DNA of 6,464 nucleotides from DASQDT01 sp036380435 (lineage in GTDB: Bacteria > Acidobacteriota > Blastocatellia > Pyrinomonadales > Pyrinomonadaceae), in NCBI GenBank assembly GCA_036380435.1, contig DASVES010000110.1, positions 1-6,464 of the forward strand, written 5' to 3'. A program made the translations under genes and the position numbers. Positions 1 through 5,535 of this stretch are shown here, piece by piece. Below the pieces are notes generated by a model. It saw only the letters and a program-made list of their open reading frames with translations. It was not told the DNA's origin and did not search any database. Each line of letters starts with the position of its first letter. The stretch's first letter is position 1.

Positions 1-1
1 C

Positions 2-3000
2 TTCGAGAAGACCTCGACGCCGATGGTCAACGCCGCGGCGAAGAAAGTCTCCAGCCTGCTCGACGGCGTGCGGCCACGTTGGGGCGGCGGCCGACTCACC
101 GAGATCATCGACCGCGCGAAGGAGACCGTTGACCGCGTCGAAGAGCTGACGCACGAGACCAAAGAGGCGTTCGAGCTGTTCCGCCCCTTCATGGTCGAGA
201 ACGCCTACATCTTCCGCGCCGACAACGTCCGCTCGCTCTTCGCCTCCGTCCGCAAGGACGAGCAGCAGCTTTTGCCGTGGCGCGTCGAACAGCTCGACTG
301 GTACGACTACTGGATGCGCGTCCACTTCCCCGGCCTCCAGAAGTGGGTCTTCCCCAAGCTCGAAGAAGACCTCCGCGCCGTCGAGAAACGCTCCTACACC
401 TACCGCGACCTGATGGAGCTGTTCGAGACCTCGGCCAAGCGTTTCTCCACGCGCGTCGCCATGCGTATCGAGCGCGACGGCCGCCACGAGCAGTACACCT
501 ACGCCGACCTGAGGGAGCTTGCCACACGCGCCGCCGCCTTCCTCGTCTCGCGCGGCGTCAAGCCCGCCGACCGCGTGCTGCTCGTGAGCCACAATATGCC
601 CGAGTGGGGCATGACTTACTTCGGCGTGCTCAAGGCCGGCGCAACTTGCGTGCCCGTCGAACCAGAAAGCTCGACGGAGGAGGTGCTGAACTTCGCGCGG
701 GCGAGCGGCGCCACAGGCATCGTCTTCGGCCCGAAGGCGTTGGAGACTCACCCAGACCTGCGCGCGCGTCTCGACGCGGCGGGCCTCGCCGAAACTCAGG
801 TCTGGACGTTCGACGAAGTGTTCGAGCTGCCCGACGAGAAGACCGAGGACCAGCGGATCGCGCTCCTGCCGCAGCGCATCCCGCCCAACAGTCTCGCCTC
901 GCTCATCTTCACCTCGGGCACCACGGGCAGCCCCAAGGGCGTGATGCTCACGCACAAGAATCTGTCGAACATGGTCTCGATGCTCTCCTCCGTTTTCGAC
1001 ATGAACACGAGCGACGGCGTCCTCTCCGTGCTCCCGCTCTATCACACCTTCGAGTTTTCGACCGGCTTCCTGACGCCCTTAAGCCGCGGCGCGCAGATTA
1101 CATACCTCGATGAACTCAACGGCGAGGAGCTGGCGCGCGCCATCAGGAACGGCCACGTCACGGGGCTGGTCGGCGTGCCCGCGCTGTGGGAGATGCTCCA
1201 CCGCCGCATCCACAATCGCCTGCACGAGCGCGCGTGGGTGGGCCGCATGGCTGACCTGCTGATGCGCGCTAACAGTTGGCTGCGCGACCGCACGCCCCTC
1301 AACCTCGGGCGCGTGTTTTTTCACCCCATCCACGCCGGGATGGGCGGGCGCATCCGCTATCTCATCAGTGGCGGCTCGGCGCTCGGCGAACAGGTCAAGC
1401 GCGACATGCACGGCCTCGGCTTCACCATCCTCGAAGGCTACGGCCTGACGGAAGCCTCGCCCGTGCTCACCGTCACGCGGCCCGCCAACAGTCTGCTGGC
1501 CGACTCGGTCGGCCGACCCTTGCCCGGCGTCGAAATCCGCATCACCGACCCGGACGAAAGCGGCATCGGCGAGGTCGTCGCTCGCGGGCCGAACGTAATG
1601 GCCGGCTACTATCAGAACGAAGAGGCCACGCGCCACGCACTCTCTGGCCGCTGGCTCCGCACCGGCGACCTCGGCCGGCTCGACGACGACGGCAACCTCT
1701 ATCTCGTCGGCCGCTCCAAAGAGATCATCGTTGACACGAACGGCAAGAACGTCTACCCCGACGAGATCGAGGAGCTTTACGGCGCCAGCCCCTACGTCAA
1801 GGAGCTGAGCGTCGTCGGCCTCACCGAGTCGTTAGGCGAGAAGGTGGCCTGTCTCGTCGTCCCCGACTACGACCACGACATCGCACTCTCTCGCGAAGAC
1901 GTGCGTCGCCGCATCGAGGAGCACTTCCGCGACGTGTCCTCATCGCTCCCCTTCTACAAGCGCGTCAAGGTGCTCCACTTCTCCGACGACGAGTTGGCGC
2001 GCACCTCGACGCGCAAGGTCAAGCGGCGCGAGGTCGTGCGCGTGATGGAGGAACTTGAGCTGCGTCTGCGTCCCGGCCTCGGCGAAGGCCCCGCGCGCCA
2101 CGACCGCTCGGCCGACGCCTCCTGGCTCATCGACATCGTCGCTTCGGTCGCCAACCGTCCGCGCGCACAGGTCTCCATCTCGACGCGTCTCTCCGAACTC
2201 GGCTTCGACAGTTTGATGTTCGTCGAGCTGGCCGCGGCCATCGAGACGGCCGGCGGCGCCATCTCCTCGCCCGAGACCTTGAACAACGTGCAGGACGTGG
2301 GCGAGCTGCTCTCGGCCGTCACGCGCCGGCCCACGGCGGCCGAACGGCACGCGGCCGAACGGCGCGCGGCCGAGTCGGCGCGGCGCGAGGACGAGGAGAT
2401 TCACGTCCCCTCGGCCGTGCGCGTGCTCGGCAACCGCGGCCTCGACGTGATCCAGAGCCTCTTCTATTTCCGCGTCCTCGACTCGAAGATCGAAGGGCAG
2501 TCGAACATCCCCGTCCACACCAACTTCATCGCGGCGTCGAACCACGCCTCACACCTCGACATCGGACTGGTCAAGGTGGCCCTCGGCGAGTACGGCCGCG
2601 ACATGGTGGCGCTCGCCGCGGCCGACTACTTCTTCGACAACAAGTACAAGCGCGCCTACATGAACAACTTCACGAACCTCGTCCCCATCGAGCGTTCGGG
2701 TTCTTTGCGCCAGTCGCTCCGTCACGCGCGCTCCTTCCTTGAGCGCGGCTACACGGCGCTCATCTTCCCCGAGGGCACGCGCTCGATGACGGGCGAGATG
2801 GCCGAGTTCAAGTCCGGCTTCGCCCATCTCGCGCTCTCGACGCGCACGGGCATCCTTCCCATCTACATCCACGGCACGTATGAAGCGTTCCCCAAAGGCT
2901 CCAACATGCTCAAGGGCCGCGAGGTGGGCGCGCGCATCGGCCGCTTCCTCCCGCCGGAAGAACTCGAAGACCTGACACGCGGGATGCCCAAGTCCGAAGC

Positions 3001-3178
3001 CTACCGACTCGTCGCCGCCCTCGTCCGCCACGAGATCGAGAACCTCCGCGACGGCACCCGCCACGCCTTCGACGCCAAACGCTTGCGCCGCCGCTGGCGT
3101 CACGAGCGCCGCGCCGGTTCAGCGGAAGACCCCGAGGGCACACAGCCGGCGGGCGAACTAGCGACCACGGGGGACTGA
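2..3178 (+). CDS. Multidomain acyl ligase-ACP-PlsC acyltransferase (5' partial)
   Basis: Residues are numbered from the in-frame ATG at 23. The frame is open to the left edge and that ATG has no convincing ribosome site, so the protein probably starts upstream. Residues 50-115 (FRPFMVENAYIF, LDWYDYW, HFPGLQKWVFP) resemble the C-terminal part of fatty-acyl-CoA-reductase-like SDRs. Residues about 125-690 form an ANL adenylating domain: P-loop FTSGTTGSPKG at 296-306, EGYGLTEAS at 471-479, TGDL at 547-550, GRSKE at 563-567, and likely catalytic Lys665 in STRKVKR. Residues about 695-765 are an acyl carrier domain with LGFDSL and Ser730 as the phosphopantetheine site. After an Ala/Glu/Arg linker comes a PlsC domain: NHASHLD (His841, Asp846) and FPEGTR at 915-920. 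The tail is basic. Inferred role: ATP-dependent fatty-acid activation, loading on ACP and transfer to a lipid acceptor. Domain calls are strong; the substrate is unknown. Confidence 0.9.
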   Translation, partial: FEKTSTPMVNAAAKKVSSLLDGVRPRWGGGRLTEIIDRAKETVDRVEELTHETKEAFELFRPFMVENAYIFRADNVRSLFASVRKDEQQLLPWRVEQLDWYDYWMRVHFPGLQKWVFPKLEEDLRAVEKRSYTYRDLMELFETSAKRFSTRVAMRIERDGRHEQYTYADLRELATRAAAFLVSRGVKPADRVLLVSHNMPEWGMTYFGVLKAGATCVPVEPESSTEEVLNFARASGATGIVFGPKALETHPDLRARLDAAGLAETQVWTFDEVFELPDEKTEDQRIALLPQRIPPNSLASLIFTSGTTGSPKGVMLTHKNLSNMVSMLSSVFDMNTSDGVLSVLPLYHTFEFSTGFLTPLSRGAQITYLDELNGEELARAIRNGHVTGLVGVPALWEMLHRRIHNRLHERAWVGRMADLLMRANSWLRDRTPLNLGRVFFHPIHAGMGGRIRYLISGGSALGEQVKRDMHGLGFTILEGYGLTEASPVLTVTRPANSLLADSVGRPLPGVEIRITDPDESGIGEVVARGPNVMAGYYQNEEATRHALSGRWLRTGDLGRLDDDGNLYLVGRSKEIIVDTNGKNVYPDEIEELYGASPYVKELSVVGLTESLGEKVACLVVPDYDHDIALSREDVRRRIEEHFRDVSSSLPFYKRVKVLHFSDDELARTSTRKVKRREVVRVMEELELRLRPGLGEGPARHDRSADASWLIDIVASVANRPRAQVSISTRLSELGFDSLMFVELAAAIETAGGAISSPETLNNVQDVGELLSAVTRRPTAAERHAAERRAAESARREDEEIHVPSAVRVLGNRGLDVIQSLFYFRVLDSKIEGQSNIPVHTNFIAASNHASHLDIGLVKVALGEYGRDMVALAAADYFFDNKYKRAYMNNFTNLVPIERSGSLRQSLRHARSFLERGYTALIFPEGTRSMTGEMAEFKSGFAHLALSTRTGILPIYIHGTYEAFPKGSNMLKGREVGARIGRFLPPEELEDLTRGMPKSEAYRLVAALVRHEIENLRDGTRHAFDAKRLRRRWRHERRAGSAEDPEGTQPAGELATTGD
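2336..2380 (+). repeat. 15-nt tandem repeat in ACP-PlsC linker
   Basis: Two 15-nt units starting gcggccgaacgg differ at one base and are followed by a third, degenerate unit sharing the first eight bases. In frame they encode AAERH, AAERR and AAESA (residues 772-786 of the large enzyme). They sit in the charged linker between the carrier domain and the PlsC domain. A helical spacer that grew by unit duplication is a reasonable inference; its length may vary among relatives. Confidence 0.7.
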
Positions 3179-3215
3179 AATAGTTGTGATGAGTGATAAG
3201 TAACGGGCGCCACGA

Positions 3216-3228
3216 GCGCCAGAGGCGC
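3216..3228. repeat. 13-nt hairpin module, variant 1
   Basis: gcgccagaggcgc can form a 5-bp stem (gcgcc/ggcgc) with a 3-nt loop and is followed by gaaagaat. It is a diverged copy of the module at 3285-3297, with changed stem bases that still pair. Confidence 0.65.
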
Positions 3229-3240
3229 GAAAGAATGTAG

Positions 3241-3260
3241 CCCACGGCGTGAGCCGTGGG
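3241..3260 (+). repeat. 20-nt hairpin module with GTGA loop
   Basis: cccacggcgtgagccgtggg forms a perfect 8-bp stem with the tetraloop GTGA, a GNRA-type loop if transcribed from the plus strand. It lies about 60 bases after the stop of the large enzyme. It could stabilise or end that transcript, but no T-run follows, so it is not a canonical intrinsic terminator. Confidence 0.75.
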
Positions 3261-3284
3261 GAAGCACGCCGGAAACGATTTGAA

Positions 3285-3297
3285 GCCCCGGAGGGGC
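3285..3297. repeat. 13-nt hairpin module, left inner copy
   Basis: gccccggaggggc forms a 5-bp stem with loop gga and is followed by gaaagaatc. It is part of the exact inner inverted repeat whose mate is at 3333-3355. Confidence 0.7.
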
Positions 3298-3341
3298 GAA
3301 AGAATCTCGACGTGCGTGACGCTCAGGCTTGCGATTCTTTC

Positions 3342-3354
3342 GCCCCTCCGGGGC
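3342..3354. repeat. 13-nt hairpin module, right inner copy (inverted)
   Basis: gcccctccggggc is the exact reverse complement of the module at 3285-3297, preceded by gattctttc. Together the inner arms could form a 23-bp stem around a 26-nt loop. Confidence 0.7.
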
Positions 3355-3377
3355 TAACATTTAATCACTGACGCTGA

Positions 3378-3397
3378 CCCACGGCTCACGCCGTGGG
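3378..3397 (-). repeat. 20-nt hairpin module, inverted copy
   Basis: cccacggctcacgccgtggg is the exact reverse complement of the module at 3241-3260, with the GTGA loop on the minus strand. The match continues through the neighbouring gctac and, with one mismatch, ttctttcg. Confidence 0.75.
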
Positions 3398-3409
3398 CTA
3401 CGTTCTTTC

Positions 3410-3422
3410 GCCGCTCCGCGGC
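3410..3422. repeat. 13-nt hairpin module, variant 2 (inverted)
   Basis: gccgctccgcggc forms a 5-bp stem with a 3-nt loop, preceded by gttctttc. Its stem bases differ from both other variants, yet pairing is kept. Confidence 0.65.
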
Positions 3423-3430
3423 TGATTAAA

Positions 3431-3461
3431 CACTCATCACTCATCACTCATCACTTTTTTT
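3431..3461. repeat. Heptanucleotide tandem repeat plus T7 run before SDR start
   Basis: The unit cactcat occurs three times in a row and is followed by cact, together 3431-3455. A run of seven T (3455-3461) then directly precedes the ATG at 3462. The tract fills the place where a Shine-Dalgarno sequence would be expected, and none is visible. Heptamer and homopolymer tracts are prone to slippage, so copy number could change the leader of the SDR gene; this effect is inferred. Confidence 0.8.
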
Positions 3462-4583
3462 ATGGTAACGAAGAAGGCGACAAAAGCCGCGCCGCGCGCC
3501 GCGTCGAAGAAGGCGGCGAAGAAGGGCGCGAAGACGGCCGGGAGCAAGGCGCTCGTGCGGCAGCGCGCGCCGGTGACGCTCGTGACGGGCGGGACGGGAT
3601 TTCTTGGGGCGCATCTGGTGCGGGAGCTGGTGGCGGCGGGGGTGAAGGGGTTGCGCGTGCTGTCAACGTCGCGGCCGGCGTGGCTGGAGGAGTTGGGCGT
3701 CGAGTCGGTCGCGGGGTCGATCACGTCGCCGGAGGACGTGGCGCGAGCGGTCGAGGGCGCGGCGGAGATTTATCATCTCGCGGGGCGCGTCTCGCGCGAG
3801 CCTGAAGACGCGCACCTGATGTACGACCTGCACGTGACGGGGACGCGCCTGCTGTGCGAGGCGGCAGCGCGCGCGGGTGTGGGTTCAATCGTGCTCGCCT
3901 CGACGAGCGGGACGATTGCGGTCACGGAGGACGGCGAGGCGTTGCCGGACGAAGAGTGGCCGCAGCCCGCCGACATCGTCTCGCGCTGGCCCTACTACGC
4001 GAGCAAAATCTATCAGGAGCGCGTCGCGCTCGAACACTTCTCGGGCGATGGTCGCCGTCTCGTCATCGTCAACCCGAGCCTCCTGCTCGGCCCCGGCGAC
4101 GAGCGGCTGAGTTCGACCAAAGTCGTCTTAGACTTCCTCTCGCGCAAGATCGCCTCGGTGCCCAAAGGCGGCCTGAGCTTCGTGGACGCGCGCGATGTGG
4201 CGCACACTCTCACGAAGGCGATGGAGTGCGGCGCGCACGGCGAGCGTTACCTGCTCGGCGCGGCTAACTGGACGTTCGAGGAGTTCTTCGGCCGGCTGGA
4301 GCGACAGACAAAGGTTGCGGGGCCGCGGCTCGCCCTACCGTCGAAGCTCACGCTCGCCGGCGCGCGCGGTCTCCACGCGCTCTATCGTCATTGGAAGCTC
4401 GCCCCGCCCGTCGAGCCGTCCGAGATCGAGATGGCCGACCACTTCTGGTATCTCGACTCGTCGAAGGCCGCGCGCGAACTCGGCTTCGCGCCGCGCGACC
4501 CCGCCGTCACGCTCCACGACACGATCAACTACGTCCGCGAAAACTTCCTCGGCAACTCTGCTTTCACGAGTGCCGGACGTTGA
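3462..4583 (+). CDS. Extended SDR, NAD-dependent epimerase/dihydroflavonol-reductase-like
   Basis: This 373-residue protein is an extended short-chain dehydrogenase/reductase, expected to be cytosolic. It has a Rossmann nucleotide-binding motif TGGTGFLG (residues 42-49, GxxGxxG), an LAG motif after strand 4 (HLAGRVS), a STSG segment contributing the catalytic Ser/Thr, and the catalytic YYASK (Tyr178, Lys182). The C-terminal half has the NAD-dependent epimerase/dihydroflavonol-4-reductase pattern: NPSLLLGPGD, FVDARDVA, LLGAANWTFEEF, and a late WYLDSSKAARELGF. The first ~35 residues are a Lys/Ala-rich tail not needed for the fold. ATG 3462 has no Shine-Dalgarno; GTG 3555 with an upstream GGAG would start just before the Rossmann fold and is a weaker alternative. 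Among lipid genes it could reduce a lipid keto or aldehyde intermediate, as ceramide-reductase-type or hopanoid-locus SDRs are proposed to do, but the substrate is unknown. It converges on the kinase gene with no gap. Confidence 0.9.
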   Translation: MVTKKATKAAPRAASKKAAKKGAKTAGSKALVRQRAPVTLVTGGTGFLGAHLVRELVAAGVKGLRVLSTSRPAWLEELGVESVAGSITSPEDVARAVEGAAEIYHLAGRVSREPEDAHLMYDLHVTGTRLLCEAAARAGVGSIVLASTSGTIAVTEDGEALPDEEWPQPADIVSRWPYYASKIYQERVALEHFSGDGRRLVIVNPSLLLGPGDERLSSTKVVLDFLSRKIASVPKGGLSFVDARDVAHTLTKAMECGAHGERYLLGAANWTFEEFFGRLERQTKVAGPRLALPSKLTLAGARGLHALYRHWKLAPPVEPSEIEMADHFWYLDSSKAARELGFAPRDPAVTLHDTINYVRENFLGNSAFTSAGR

Positions 4584-5534
4584 TTAACGCGGCGCGCGGA
4601 CGCGCAGGGAGCGCGGCAGGATTTCAAACGTCGCGGGGAGCCGCCCGGCCGTCTCGCCGTCGATCTCAATACCGACTTCCCCGTCATCATCAGCACGCGC
4701 CAACACACGGCGCGCGCGCGTGTGCTGCACCTGTCGCAGGCCGAGGTGCGTGCCGAGGTAGACGCGGTAAGAGTTCGTGAGAATCCGCGTTCCCGACATG
4801 TCGCCGATGGCGACCACGTCGAACAGCCCGTCGTCGAGTTTCGCCTCGGGGGCGATCTTCATGCCGCCGCCGAAGAAGCGCGCGTTGGCGACGCAGAAGT
4901 TCGTAATCTTCAGACGGAACTCCGGCCCGCCGTCGAGCGTGATGCGCACCAGCGGCTGCGCGTAGGCGAAGGCGCTTTGCAGGGCCGCGACGGCAAACGC
5001 CGCCTTCCCGCCGAGCGCGCGCGTCGCCGCGGCCGTCGCCCCCGACCCGCCATCCTTCTTGACGCGCCCGATGACCTCCACGCCCATCCCGAACGACGCC
5101 ACGTTGATGAAGTGCCGCGTCTCTTCGCCGCCCGATTCGCCCGCGAAGACGACCCGGCCGGCGTCCACGCGCATCGTGCGCCCGTCCCGCAAAGCACGCG
5201 CCGCGTCGGCCGCACGCTCGGGTATTTCGAGCGTGCGGCGGAAGTCGCCGCCCGTCCCGCTCGGCAGGACTCCCAACTCAGCGTCAGCGCCGGAGCGAAG
5301 GAGGCCGTCGGCGATTTCGTTGACGGTGCCGTCGCCGCCGCAGGCGATGATGAAACTCCGGCCCCGCGCGGCCTCGTGCTCGGCGATGACTCGCGCGTCG
5401 CCGCTGCGCTCGGTGAAGGCGCAGGCGAAGGGGCCGAAATGCCGGCGCAGGTCGGAGGCCACGCCGGGCCACGCTTCGCCCGTGGCGCCGCCCGCCGACG
5501 CCGGGTTCACGATGACCAGTGGCAAAGACGACAT
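4584..5534 (-). CDS. Lipid kinase, DAG kinase catalytic family (YegS/LCB5-like)
   Basis: From ATG 5534 the protein has 316 residues, the usual length for bacterial YegS-type lipid kinases. It opens directly with the first strand (LPLVIVNPASAGG), has the nucleotide-binding GGDGTVNE at 66-73, the second glycine motif PSGTGGDF at 91-98, and the C-terminal signature FGGGMKIAPEAKLDDGLFDVV in pieces at 221-241, with IDGE at 291-294. The family phosphorylates lipid hydroxyls (diacylglycerol, sphingoid bases, ceramide, phosphatidylglycerol) with ATP at the inner membrane face. No signal peptide or membrane segment is seen. The frame extends to an ATG at 5666 and another at 5576, both inside the upstream gene. 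ATG 5534 is preferred because AAGGA lies 10 bases upstream and the start falls one base after the acyltransferase stop, which suggests translational coupling. Family assignment is firm; the lipid substrate is not known. Confidence 0.92.
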   Translation of the reverse strand: MSSLPLVIVNPASAGGATGEAWPGVASDLRRHFGPFACAFTERSGDARVIAEHEAARGRSFIIACGGDGTVNEIADGLLRSGADAELGVLPSGTGGDFRRTLEIPERAADAARALRDGRTMRVDAGRVVFAGESGGEETRHFINVASFGMGVEVIGRVKKDGGSGATAAATRALGGKAAFAVAALQSAFAYAQPLVRITLDGGPEFRLKITNFCVANARFFGGGMKIAPEAKLDDGLFDVVAIGDMSGTRILTNSYRVYLGTHLGLRQVQHTRARRVLARADDDGEVGIEIDGETAGRLPATFEILPRSLRVRAPR

Positions 5535-5535
5535 C

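Larger units (their letters stand above)
3186..3455. repeat. Nested inverted-repeat element made of hairpin modules
   Basis: The spacer between the large enzyme and the SDR is a near-symmetric nested palindrome. Outer arms 3228-3260 and 3378-3410 are 33-nt reverse complements with one mismatch. Inner arms 3284-3306 and 3333-3355 are exact 23-nt reverse complements around a 26-nt centre. The outermost sequence, gtgatgagtgat at 3186-3197, recurs inverted at 3436-3447 and 3443-3454. Reading inward, each half is built as 13-nt hairpin, gaaagaa link, 20-nt hairpin, spacer, 13-nt hairpin. The two spacers (3261-3283, 3356-3377) and the centre are not complementary. No coding sequence is evident. It looks like a composite of small dispersed repeats (REP- or MITE-like) rather than an ordinary terminator. 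That class assignment is inferred, since other copies cannot be seen here. Confidence 0.85.

Noticed and set aside
277..1113. Second plus-strand frame of 278 codons inside the ligase domain
   Set aside because: Arg/Pro-rich translation in a +2 frame of a gene with intact ANL motifs; a composition artefact.
1079..1636. Minus-strand open frame of 185 codons over the ligase domain
   Set aside because: Antisense to conserved ligase motifs and without any recognisable motif of its own.
1940..2545. Minus-strand open frame of 201 codons inside the large enzyme
   Set aside because: It overlaps the ligase end, ACP and linker, all with visible motifs on the plus strand; the translation has no fold-like pattern.
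3241..3300. Intrinsic terminator for the large enzyme
   Set aside because: The hairpin is strong but not followed by a T-run; the only T7 run (3455-3461) directly abuts the SDR start and is too far from a strong stem.
3329..3360. Promoter candidate ttgcga / taacat before the SDR gene
   Set aside because: The gap is 20 bases, too long for a sigma-70 promoter, and both boxes fall inside repeat arms, so chance is likely.
3186..3455. CRISPR array
   Set aside because: The repeats are inverted and palindromic, not regularly spaced direct repeats with unique spacers, and no cas gene is present.
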